From Gemmatimonadota bacterium (GTDB lineage: Bacteria; Gemmatimonadota; Gemmatimonadetes; Gemmatimonadales; Gemmatimonadaceae), in contig JAIOPJ010000046.1 in the NCBI GenBank assembly GCA_021413975.1, positions 41,252-105,251 on the forward strand: a stretch of 64,000 nt of DNA, written 5' to 3'. The notes beneath the pieces are model-generated. The model searched no databases. It was not told the origin of the DNA and saw only the letters and a list, made by a program, of their open reading frames with translations. This document shows positions 16,758-24,124 of this stretch, in pieces (the stretch's first letter is position 1; every line of letters begins with the position of its first letter). A program made the position numbers and the translations under genes.

Positions 16758-17348
16758 CTACTTGTCCGCCGGAGGCGCGGCGGCGACCGTGTCGACCACG
16801 CCCTCGGGCGCCTTCGGCGTCGCCGGCTTCGTCCCCTGCAGCGAGATCACGTACGCGACCACATGGTCGAGATCCTCGGTCTTGAGCAACCGTTCCCAGG
16901 ACGGCATGCCCTTGGCGAGCACGCCCACGATCACCGTGTTGTGGATCGCACTCGGCGTCCCGCCGTGGATCCAGGCGTTGTCCGTGAGGTTGGGCCCGAT
17001 CACGCCGCCGCCGTCCACCCCGTGGCAGACGACGCAGTTCTTCGTGAAGACCTCTCTGCCTTCCTCGAGCGCCTCCCGATCCTTCGAGAGCGCCAACAGA
17101 CGCTCCCCGGAGATCGTCGGCGGTGCGACGGGCTGCGTGGCCTTGTACGCCGCGACCTCGGCCTCGTACTCCGCCACGTTGCCTCCGTTCTGGCCGAGCC
17201 GGCCGGGGAGCACGTAGTAGAGCGGCACGAATACGATCGTGGCGTAGAAGATCCAGAGCCACCACCGCGGCAGCGGGTTGTCGTACTCCCGGATGCCGTC
17301 GTACTCGTGCTCGAGCAGGCGATCCTCGTCCTTGTTGGCCACGGTCAC
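16758..17348 (-). CDS. ccoP: cbb3 oxidase subunit III, mono-heme CcoP
   Basis: This 196-residue subunit delivers electrons to the oxidase. One membrane helix (about residues 29-48) follows a charged N-terminus containing the usual HEYDGIREYDNPLPRWW. A single class-I c-heme site follows: Cys105-Cys108-His109 (CVVCH), with Met148 in GMPSW as probable axial ligand. Classical proteobacterial CcoP is about 300 residues with two hemes, so this is the short form. GTG 17348 overlaps the ccoQ stop by 4 nt. An Ala/Pro tail ends the protein. Confidence 0.92.
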   Translation of the reverse strand: MTVANKDEDRLLEHEYDGIREYDNPLPRWWLWIFYATIVFVPLYYVLPGRLGQNGGNVAEYEAEVAAYKATQPVAPPTISGERLLALSKDREALEEGREVFTKNCVVCHGVDGGGVIGPNLTDNAWIHGGTPSAIHNTVIVGVLAKGMPSWERLLKTEDLDHVVAYVISLQGTKPATPKAPEGVVDTVAAAPPADK

Positions 17349-17539
17349 TCCCGGGCCCGCGATGCGGGCCCTGGTTCATCGTCAGAGAAGGGGATCCGGG
17401 CGTCCGCGTCGTAGCGGGCCGTCGAACCCGGAGCGTAGGTCCTCACCACGATCGCGAGGAAGGCGATCACGAAGAGCAGGAGCGCGACGACCGCGTAGAT
17501 GGAGAGGCCGGCGCCGCTCATCACGTCGGCGAGTTTCAC
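17345..17539 (-). CDS. ccoQ: cbb3 oxidase subunit IV CcoQ/FixQ
   Basis: This 64-residue protein has one membrane helix (about residues 13-32, SIYAVVALLLFVIAFLAIVV) and a polar, acidic tail with RIPFSDDE. It matches the small CcoQ subunit that stabilises the oxidase, both in size and in position between ccoNO and ccoP. GTG 17539 overlaps the ccoNO stop by 4 nt, and its own stop overlaps the ccoP start by 4 nt. Confidence 0.9.
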   Translation of the reverse strand: MKLADVMSGAGLSIYAVVALLLFVIAFLAIVVRTYAPGSTARYDADARIPFSDDEPGPASRARE

Positions 17540-19722
17540 GGTGTCCCCCCTGCGGCGGGCACCGGCGCCGACCTGATGTCCTTGCCCAACCGCTGCAGGT
17601 AGGCGATCAGCGCGATCACCTCGCGGTCCCCGAGCCCCGCGGGACCGCCGGTGGCCTCGATCCCCGCCGCGAGCGCCGTCGCCTGCTCGCGCGCCATCGC
17701 CGGTGCGCGATTCACCGCGTCACCGTAGGGCACGCCCAGCATGGCCATCGCGTCGACCCGTCCCTGGATGCCGTCGAAGTCGAGCGCGCGCTTCTGCAGG
17801 TGCGCGTACGTCGGCATGATCGAGTTCTGCACCACCGCGCGCGGATCCTGGAAGTGCCGGACGTGCCAGAGGTCCGGGTACTTGCCCCCGACGCGTGCGA
17901 GGTCGGGCCCGATCCGGCGCGATCCCCAGAGGAACGGATGATCGTAGACGAACTCGCCCGGCTTGCTGTACTCGCCCCAGCGCTCCGTCTCGTGCCGCAA
18001 CGGACGCACCATCTGTGAATGGCAGTTGAAGCACCCTTCCCTGATGTACAGGTCGCGCCCCGCGAGCTCGAGCGGCGTGTACGGCTTCACGCTCGCGATC
18101 GTCGGCACGTTCGACCGGATCAGGAAGGTCGGGATGATCTCCGAGAGCGACGCCACCACGACGGCGAGCACGATCATGACCGTGAAGATCAGCGGCATCC
18201 GCTCCCAGTTGCGGTGCCAGTGCACTCCGGTGAAGCGCGCCCACACGCCCGTGCCCGCCGGGACCGGATGCGGGTCGACGTACACTTTCGCGAGCGGCGG
18301 CGCCGAGATCACCGGCACGTCGTACTTCGCCGGGCGCGCCGCCCAGGTCTTGAAGATGTTGTAGCCGAACATCAGCATGCCGACGATGTACAGCGTGCCG
18401 CCGGCCACGCGCACCCAGTTCATCGGCATGAGCTTCATCACGGTCTCGACGAAGTCGGGATACGCCAGCCGCCCCGTCTCGTCGAACGCCCGCCACATGA
18501 GTCCCTGCGTGATGCCGGCCGAGTAGATCGCGGCCACGTACAGCAGGATGCCGAACGTGGAGATCCAGAAGTGGTACTCGGCCAGCTTCTTGGAGTAGAG
18601 CGGCGTCTGGAAGAGCCGCGGCGCCAGCCAGTAGATCATGCCGAACGTGAGCAGGCCGTTCCAGCCGAGCGCGCCCGTGTGCACATGGGCGATGATCCAG
18701 TCGGTGTAGTGCGCCAGCGAGTTCACGCTCTTGATCGAGAGCATCGGGCCCTCGAACGTGCTCATGCCGTACGCCGTGACCGCCACGACGAAGAACTTCA
18801 GCACCGGCTCCTCGGCCACCTTGTTCCAGGCGCCGCGCAGCGTGAGCAGGCCGTTGATCATGCCGCCCCAGCTCGGCATCCACAGCATCACCGAGAAGAG
18901 CATGCCGAGCGTCGAGGCCCAGTCGGGGAGCGCGGTGTAGTGCAGATGGTGCGGACCGGCCCAGATGTAAAGGAAGACGATCGTCCAGAAGTGCAGGATC
19001 GAGAGCTTGTACGAGAACACCGGCTTGTCGGCGGCCTTCGGCATGAAGTAGTACATCAGGCCGAGGAACGGGGTCGTGAGGAAGAACGCGACCGCGTTGT
19101 GCCCGTACCACCACTGCATGAACGCGTCCTGCACCCCTGCGTAGATCGAGTAGCTCTTGAGCGGCCCCACCGGGAGGCTGAGGTTGTTGAAGATGTGCAG
19201 CACCGCCACCGTCACGATCGAGGCGATGTAGAACCAGATCGCGACGTAGATGTGCCGCTCGCGCCGCTTGGCCAGCGTGCCGAAGAAGTTGATCGCGAAC
19301 GCCACCCAGACCACCGCGATCGCGATGTCGATCGGCCACTCGAGCTCGGCGTACTCCTTGGCCTGCGTGAACCCGAGCGGGAGCGTCAGCGCGGCCGCGA
19401 CGATGATCGCCTGCCATCCCCAGAAGTGGAAACGGCTCAGGCCGTCGGAGAACATCCGCGTCTTGAGCAGTCGCTGGCTCGAGTAGTAGATGCCCGTGAA
19501 GATCGCGTTGCCGGCGAACGCGAAGATCACCGCGTTCGTGTGCAACGGCCTCAGCCGGCCGAACGACAGCCACTCGAGGCCCAGGTTGAACGCGGGATTC
19601 GCGAGCTCGAGCGCGATCCAGAGACCGACGAGCATCCCCACCAGGCCCCAGATGAACGTGGCCCAGAGGAACTTCCGCACGATGGCGTCATCGTACGAGA
19701 ACGTGTCAAGGTGAGTACTCAT
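17536..19722 (-). CDS. ccoNO: cbb3 cytochrome c oxidase, fused subunits I and II (CcoN-CcoO)
   Basis: One 728-residue chain carries both catalytic and mono-heme subunits. The first 490 or so residues are CcoN: about twelve membrane helices, heme-b ligand His61 in RPLHTN, WWYGHNAVAFF and IIAHVHTGALGW at the binuclear centre. From about residue 510 the chain continues as CcoO, with a membrane helix, c-heme site CFNCH (Cys564 to His568) and SQMVRPLRHETERWG. The ATG at 19722 has GGAG 8 nt upstream; the longer frame to 19812 is not needed. It heads an eight-gene overlapping operon for a high-affinity terminal oxidase. Confidence 0.95.
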   Translation of the reverse strand: MSTHLDTFSYDDAIVRKFLWATFIWGLVGMLVGLWIALELANPAFNLGLEWLSFGRLRPLHTNAVIFAFAGNAIFTGIYYSSQRLLKTRMFSDGLSRFHFWGWQAIIVAAALTLPLGFTQAKEYAELEWPIDIAIAVVWVAFAINFFGTLAKRRERHIYVAIWFYIASIVTVAVLHIFNNLSLPVGPLKSYSIYAGVQDAFMQWWYGHNAVAFFLTTPFLGLMYYFMPKAADKPVFSYKLSILHFWTIVFLYIWAGPHHLHYTALPDWASTLGMLFSVMLWMPSWGGMINGLLTLRGAWNKVAEEPVLKFFVVAVTAYGMSTFEGPMLSIKSVNSLAHYTDWIIAHVHTGALGWNGLLTFGMIYWLAPRLFQTPLYSKKLAEYHFWISTFGILLYVAAIYSAGITQGLMWRAFDETGRLAYPDFVETVMKLMPMNWVRVAGGTLYIVGMLMFGYNIFKTWAARPAKYDVPVISAPPLAKVYVDPHPVPAGTGVWARFTGVHWHRNWERMPLIFTVMIVLAVVVASLSEIIPTFLIRSNVPTIASVKPYTPLELAGRDLYIREGCFNCHSQMVRPLRHETERWGEYSKPGEFVYDHPFLWGSRRIGPDLARVGGKYPDLWHVRHFQDPRAVVQNSIMPTYAHLQKRALDFDGIQGRVDAMAMLGVPYGDAVNRAPAMAREQATALAAGIEATGGPAGLGDREVIALIAYLQRLGKDIRSAPVPAAGGTP

Positions 19723-19968
19723 GCCCTTCTCCGGCGGGATGGGGGTAGCGGCTCCGCCCCGGGAGGGGGAACCGAATTGGCGGCGATGACAGCGATTGAT
19801 GATCGGCTCCACAGGGGCGCGACGATAGTCGGGGCGTACGTGGAATCTCCGTCAGCGTTGTGCGGGCGCGCCTGTAGTGGAATCCTTGACCCCTCGCCTC
19901 CGCGGCCGGCGGTCCGCATCTTCCCGCGCGCGTACCGAACCCCGCCCACAACATGGAGAGCCCCCCTG
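19723..19968. promoter_or_regulatory. Divergent intergenic region between the cco operon and a Gly-rich exported protein
   Basis: This 246-bp space must hold promoters for both directions. On the minus strand a TATCGT (plus 19812-19817) could be a -10 box for ccoNO. No convincing -35 box accompanies it. I looked for an FNR/ANR-type TTGAT-N4-ATCAA box and found only a half site (TTGATGATC around 19796), so oxygen control by that route is not supported. Confidence 0.4.
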
Positions 19969-20616
19969 ATGAAGTGGCCATCCGCGACCGCCCTCGTCGC
20001 CGTCACCGCGATCACCATTCCGCTCGGCGCCCAGCGCCCCGCGGCCCCCGGCACCAGCGGCGGGATCGGCCCGCGCGGCGCTCCGGCACAGGGGTCGCTA
20101 CCGTCCTTCACCATGCCGACCGTCGCGAGAGTGCGCGAGCTGGCGAACGTCGCGGACCTCCTCGTGGAGAAGCACCGGAAGCTCGGGCTCGACGACGCGG
20201 CGACCGACTCCCTCAAGCGGATCGCCGTGACGATCAACGAGCGCAACGCCCCGCATCTCGCCGTCTACGACTCCATGCGCACACGCATGCGCACGGCGAT
20301 GGCCGCTGGAGGCGGTCCGGGCGGGCCCGGCGCGGGAGGTCCGGGCGGCGGCCCCGGGGCCGGCGGGCCGGGGGCCGGTGAGGCTGGCTCTCCCGGCGGA
20401 ACCCGTGGCGAGCGCGCGAGCCCCATGCGCGACGCGATGCGGACGCTGCAGACCGCGCGCGAGGCCGACATCCCAGTGGTGCTGGCACTCGTCCCGGCCG
20501 ATAAGCAGGAAGAGGCCAAGAAGCTCATCGCCGAACAGCAGGAGGACCTGGAGAAGTCCCTCTCTCCTCGCGGCCCGGGTGGCGCGGGCGGAGCGGGCGG
20601 GCGGCCCCGGCCCTGA
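19969..20616 (+). CDS. Exported Gly/Pro-rich protein, possible LTXXQ-like periplasmic protein
   Basis: This 215-residue protein has an N-terminal signal peptide (MKWPSATALVAVTAITIPLGAQ, cleavage likely after GAQ). A helical middle region includes LLVEKHRKLGLDDAATDSL. A low-complexity Gly/Pro/Ala block covers about residues 108-145, then a second helix pair with VLALVPADKQEEAKKL. The helical pairs resemble Spy/LTXXQ periplasmic chaperone-like proteins, but the match is loose. The function is unknown. The gene is divergent from the cco operon. Confidence 0.7.
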   Translation: MKWPSATALVAVTAITIPLGAQRPAAPGTSGGIGPRGAPAQGSLPSFTMPTVARVRELANVADLLVEKHRKLGLDDAATDSLKRIAVTINERNAPHLAVYDSMRTRMRTAMAAGGGPGGPGAGGPGGGPGAGGPGAGEAGSPGGTRGERASPMRDAMRTLQTAREADIPVVLALVPADKQEEAKKLIAEQQEDLEKSLSPRGPGGAGGAGGRPRP

Positions 20617-20622
20617 CGGCAT

Positions 20623-20677
20623 TACATTTCCCACTGTCCAATACGACGGGTCGACCGCGCATCTGCGGCCGACCCGT
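20623..20677 (+). promoter_or_regulatory. Candidate -10 box and 5'-leader hairpin upstream of the HD-domain gene
   Basis: TACATT at 20623-20628 resembles a -10 box. It is followed by a hairpin: outer stem ACGGGTCG at 20646-20653 pairing with CGACCCGT at 20670-20677, inner stem CCGC/GCGG, six-base loop. No T-run follows, so it is not a classical terminator, although it also lies 30 nt beyond the previous stop codon. The HD gene starts at 20705. Confidence 0.4.
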
Positions 20678-20704
20678 TCGCGCTCCACCCCTCGCCCCCG
20701 GCCG

Positions 20705-21307
20705 ATGTCCGCTTCCCCCCTGCCCACCCGCGACGCCGCCCTCGCGCTCATGGAGTCCTGGACTCCGAGCGAGTCCCTGCGCAAGCACATGCTCGCGGTC
20801 GAGGCCGCCATGCGTGCCTACGCCCGTCACTACGGCGAGGACGAGCACCGATGGGCCCTCACGGGGCTCCTGCATGACTTCGATTACGAGCGCTTCCCCA
20901 ATGCCGCGCAGGCCGCCGACGCCGAGCACCCGGCCGAGGGCGTGCGCCACCTGCGCACGCTCGGCTACCCCGACGACATCTGCACCGCGATCCTCGGCCA
21001 CGCGCTCTACTCCGGGGTGCCTCGCGAGAGTCGCATGGCCAAGGTCCTCTTCGCGGTCGATGAGCTTTGCGGACTCATCACGGCCTCGGCGCTCGTCCGC
21101 CCGTCGCGCAGCGTCATGGACCTCGAGGCCTCGTCGGTCAAGAAGAAGATGAAGGACAAGGGCTTCGCCCGCGGCGTGTCGCGCGACGACGTCGTTAACG
21201 GCGCCGCCGAGTTGGGCGTCGAACTCGACACGCACATCGCCTTCGTCATCGACGCGATGCGCGCGAGCGCGCCCGCGCTCGGACTCGCGGGTCCCTCCCC
21301 CTCCTGA
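20705..21307 (+). CDS. HD-domain metal-dependent phosphohydrolase
   Basis: This 200-residue cytoplasmic protein has the HD fold. Probable metal ligands are His28 (LRKHML), the His57-Asp58 pair in GLLHDFDYERF, His99 (AILGHAL) and Asp119 (LFAVDEL). This arrangement is found in small HD hydrolases often annotated as HDIG-type predicted phosphohydrolases. Substrates are usually nucleotides or other phosphomonoesters and cannot be predicted here. The gene stands alone between the Gly-rich exported protein and the ECF sigma operon, with its own hairpin-bearing leader. Confidence 0.85.
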   Translation: MSASPLPTRDAALALMESWTPSESLRKHMLAVEAAMRAYARHYGEDEHRWALTGLLHDFDYERFPNAAQAADAEHPAEGVRHLRTLGYPDDICTAILGHALYSGVPRESRMAKVLFAVDELCGLITASALVRPSRSVMDLEASSVKKKMKDKGFARGVSRDDVVNGAAELGVELDTHIAFVIDAMRASAPALGLAGPSPS

Positions 21308-21388
21308 CCCGCCGCTCCGGCACCCAACGCTTCCCAACGCCCAGCGCCGATCCCGCGTATGGGAGGACGTGACCAGTGAGCAACTGCA

Positions 21389-21979
21389 GTGACCGCGATC
21401 GCCCTGCCGTGGGCGAGTGTCCCCCGACCGCTCGTGACTGAGCGGCCGTCGGACGAGCGCGACCTCGTCGTCGCCGCCCAGCGCGGCACGCGCGAGGCGT
21501 TCTCGGAACTCGTGCGCCGGCATCAGCGGCGGGCGTACGTGGTCGCGCGGGCGATCGTGATGAATCACGAGGACGCCGAGGATGCGGTGCAGGAGGCCTT
21601 CCTGCACGCGTTCAAGGCGATCGACCGGTTCCTCCCCGATCAGGCATTCGGCGCGTGGCTGCACCGGATCGTCGCCAATGCCGCCCTCGACGTCACGCGC
21701 CGCCGCAAGGTGCGCGACGCCGATGAACTCCCCGAGACGGTCGCCTCGCCGTTCCGGGACCCCGCCGAGTCCAGCGAACTGCGGACTCGGCTCTCGCAGG
21801 CCCTGGAGACGCTCCCGGCGCGGCAACGCTCCGTGATCGTGCTCCATGATGTGGAAGGATTCAAGCATTCGGAGATCGGCAAGATGCTCGACATCCCGGA
21901 AGGGACGGCGCGCTCCGATCTCCACTACGCCAGATCACAACTACGCCGGATCCTCGGCGACGTACGGAGCGGACTATGA
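21389..21979 (+). CDS. RNA polymerase ECF-type sigma factor
   Basis: This 196-residue protein has only sigma regions 2 and 4. Region 2 lies at about residues 25-100 (AFSELVRRHQRRAYVVARAIVMNHEDAEDAVQEAFLHAF-type core, ending AWLHRIVANAALD). Region 4 is at about 130-185, with LPARQRSVIVLHDVEGFKHSEIGKMLDIPEGTARSDL giving a helix-turn-helix. This is the ECF layout. The likely start is GTG 21389. The stop overlaps the next gene by 4 nt (ATGA), and the neighbour looks like a membrane anti-sigma factor, so it probably controls the downstream export genes. Confidence 0.93.
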   Translation: MTAIALPWASVPRPLVTERPSDERDLVVAAQRGTREAFSELVRRHQRRAYVVARAIVMNHEDAEDAVQEAFLHAFKAIDRFLPDQAFGAWLHRIVANAALDVTRRRKVRDADELPETVASPFRDPAESSELRTRLSQALETLPARQRSVIVLHDVEGFKHSEIGKMLDIPEGTARSDLHYARSQLRRILGDVRSGL

Positions 21980-22350
21980 CCGACCACCACAACGGCCCGA
22001 CACTCGTCCGGGATGACGCCCTCACGAACGAGCTGCGCGCGATCGTCGCGCCGCCGGGCGACCAGGGATACTGGGAGACGCTCGAGCAGCGCATCATGGC
22101 GCGGATCGAGCGCGCGCAGGAGGACGGCCGCTGGTGGGCCCTCTCCGAGCGCGCCTACCGGCTCGGCATGATCGCCGCGGGCCTCATCCTCATCGTGGCC
22201 GGCTCGGTCTATCTGCGCTCACGCGCCGTCGAGACGCGGATGGCCTTCGAGAGCGTGATCGAGACCCCTGGGATGGACCAGCCCGTGTTCGCACGCCGCA
22301 ACGCCCTGGACGAGCGTCCCGCGACCATGCGCGCCGCGACCGGCCACTAG
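21976..22350 (+). CDS. Probable membrane-bound anti-sigma factor
   Basis: This 124-residue protein has a soluble N-terminal part of about 60 residues, one membrane helix (about residues 64-82, LGMIAAGLILIVAGSVYL) and a short outer tail. It overlaps the ECF sigma stop codon by 4 nt, the typical arrangement of a sigma/anti-sigma pair. No zinc-binding HxxxCxxC motif is visible, so it would be an atypical anti-sigma factor. The assignment rests mainly on position and topology. Confidence 0.65.
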   Translation: MTDHHNGPTLVRDDALTNELRAIVAPPGDQGYWETLEQRIMARIERAQEDGRWWALSERAYRLGMIAAGLILIVAGSVYLRSRAVETRMAFESVIETPGMDQPVFARRNALDERPATMRAATGH

Positions 22351-22362
22351 AGGAGCGCCGCG

Positions 22363-22740
22363 ATGACGCGAACCAAAGGGATGGCCCTGGCGTTCTATCT
22401 GCTGGCGATCGCCGCAGGCGCGGCGATCGGTGTCACGGTCGACCGATGGGTGCTTCGCGAGCGACTGGTGAACGAGTGGGCCAACCCGCGTGCGATGCGC
22501 GGCAAGCTCGCCAGCGACCTCAAGCTCGACGCGACACAGCGGGTCCGGCTCGATTCCATCCTCGACGCCCGCAACCGGCGGTTCGACGAGCTCATGGCGC
22601 CCATGCGGCCGGTGCTCGACTCCGTCAGCGTCAACGCCCGGAAGCAGATCCGGGACCTGCTCACTCCGGAGCAGCAGACCGTCTACGACCAGATGCAGCG
22701 CGAGCGCGAAGAGGCTCGCCGGCAGGAGAAGAGGCAATGA
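22363..22740 (+). CDS. LTXXQ/Spy-like periplasmic heavy-metal-sensor-type protein
   Basis: This 125-residue protein has an N-terminal membrane helix or uncleaved signal (about residues 7-24) and then an all-helical, highly charged periplasmic part. KLASDLKLDATQRVRLDSIL and RDLLTPEQQTVYDQMQ are the paired LTxxQ-type motifs seen in Spy, CpxP and zinc-resistance proteins. Such proteins buffer unfolded proteins or metals. AGGAG precedes the ATG. The stop overlaps the next gene by 4 nt, placing it inside the sigma/TolC operon. Confidence 0.75.
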   Translation: MTRTKGMALAFYLLAIAAGAAIGVTVDRWVLRERLVNEWANPRAMRGKLASDLKLDATQRVRLDSILDARNRRFDELMAPMRPVLDSVSVNARKQIRDLLTPEQQTVYDQMQREREEARRQEKRQ

Positions 22741-24059
22741 AGGTGATCGTGAAGGGGTTGGTGAAGGAGTTGGTGAAGGGGCTGGTCCTGCTCGCGCTCC
22801 CTGCGGCGCTCCTCGCGCAGGACGCCGCGCGCCCGATCACGCTCGACGAGGCCGTCCGGCTCGCGCGCCAGAACGCACCCGCCGCCGTGCAGGCGCGCAA
22901 TCAGGTGCGTTCCACCGCGGCGGTCGTCCGCACGCGCTACGGGGCCTTCCTCCCGACGCTCTCGTTCGGCGGCGGCGCCCAGAAGCAGAACGGCACCCGC
23001 TACCTCGCGGACCTCGACACCATCCTGCCGAACGACGCGCCCTGGCGTGCCAATCACAGCCTGAGTTCCAACCTCGACATCTTCTCGGGCGGCCGGCGCT
23101 ACTTCGACCTGCAGACCGCGCGCGCCAACGTCGACGCGGCCGTGGCGTCGGAGATCACGCAGAACTTCGCCGTCGCCCGCGACGTCAAGCAGCAGTACTT
23201 CGCCGTCCTCGCCGCCCGTGAGCAGCAGACGGCGGCGCGGGTGCAGCTGGAGCAGGCCCAGCAGCAGCTGCGGGCCGCCGTGGCCCGCGTGGCCGCGGGT
23301 GCCGCGACGCGCTCCGACTCGCTCCGCTCGATCATCCAGGTCGGCAACGCCCGCCTCGCCGCCCTCACCGCCGACAACGCACTCGCATCCGCCAACGCGA
23401 GCCTCTCGCGCCTCGTCGGATCGACCGCGGTCGTCACCGCCGTCGCGAGCGACACCGCGACCGTCGCCACGATCACGCTCTCCGAGAGCGAGCTCTTCGA
23501 CCTCATCGAGCGCGGCCCCACGGTGCAGCAATCGCAGAGCCAGCTCGCCTCGGCCACGCAGGCCAAGCGCTCGGCCCTCTCGCCGTACCTCCCCACGCTC
23601 TCCCTCGGACTCTCCGAGAGCTTCGCCTCGTCCGAGAGCGGGTTCGGCTTCCTCGGCGACCGTCGCAACAAGAACCTCGCGACGAGCCTGCGCCTCAGCT
23701 TCCCCATCTTCAGCGGGCTCGGCCGCGAGCAGCAGGTCGTCGCCTCGCGCATCGCCGAGGACAACGCCGAGGCGCAGCTGCGCGACGTGCGGCTCAACGC
23801 ACGCCAGCAGTTGATCCAGCAACTCGGCAACTTCCGCACCGCCGAGGCCCGCGTCGACATCCAGCGGCAGTCGGTCATCGCCGGTGAGGAGGACCTTCGT
23901 GTGCAGCAGGAGCGCTACAACCTCGGGGCGGGCACGTTGCTCGACCTGATCACCTCGCAGTCCACGCTCATCACGGCCCGGCAGGCGCTCATCCAGGCCC
24001 GCCTCGACGCCCGCACGGCCAAGGCGCAGATCGAAGCCCTGATCGGTCGTGACCTATGA
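22737..24059 (+). CDS. TolC-family outer-membrane efflux channel protein
   Basis: This 440-residue protein has a signal peptide ending near ALLAQ and two repeated coiled-coil/beta units characteristic of the OEP family: ITLDEAVRLARQNAPAAVQARN at the start of the first unit and the ALSPYLPTLSLGLS strand region in the second. Trimeric TolC channels cross the outer membrane and periplasm to serve tripartite pumps. The ATG at 22737 overlaps the previous stop codon. The signal-peptide n-region is built on three 12-bp direct repeats (22749-22784). It is followed by an adaptor and a permease gene. Confidence 0.92.
   Translation: MKVIVKGLVKELVKGLVLLALPAALLAQDAARPITLDEAVRLARQNAPAAVQARNQVRSTAAVVRTRYGAFLPTLSFGGGAQKQNGTRYLADLDTILPNDAPWRANHSLSSNLDIFSGGRRYFDLQTARANVDAAVASEITQNFAVARDVKQQYFAVLAAREQQTAARVQLEQAQQQLRAAVARVAAGAATRSDSLRSIIQVGNARLAALTADNALASANASLSRLVGSTAVVTAVASDTATVATITLSESELFDLIERGPTVQQSQSQLASATQAKRSALSPYLPTLSLGLSESFASSESGFGFLGDRRNKNLATSLRLSFPIFSGLGREQQVVASRIAEDNAEAQLRDVRLNARQQLIQQLGNFRTAEARVDIQRQSVIAGEEDLRVQQERYNLGAGTLLDLITSQSTLITARQALIQARLDARTAKAQIEALIGRDL
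22749..22784 (+). repeat. Three tandem 12-bp repeats inside the TolC signal peptide
   Basis: The units GTGAAGGGGTTG, GTGAAGGAGTTG and GTGAAGGGGCTG sit head to tail and encode VKGL, VKEL and VKGL. The repeat length is a multiple of three, so copy-number change would keep frame and only vary the length of the positively charged n-region. Confidence 0.85.
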
Positions 24060-24124
24060 CATCGGTCCCGAGCCCGCGTCCGACCCGCAGCACTGACCAT
24101 ACGCACCCCACCGGAGTTCCCGCC

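Noticed and set aside
19785..19810. FNR/ANR box for oxygen control of the cco operon
   Set aside because: Only one half site (TTGAT) is present at 19796; the second ATCAA half at the correct distance is missing.
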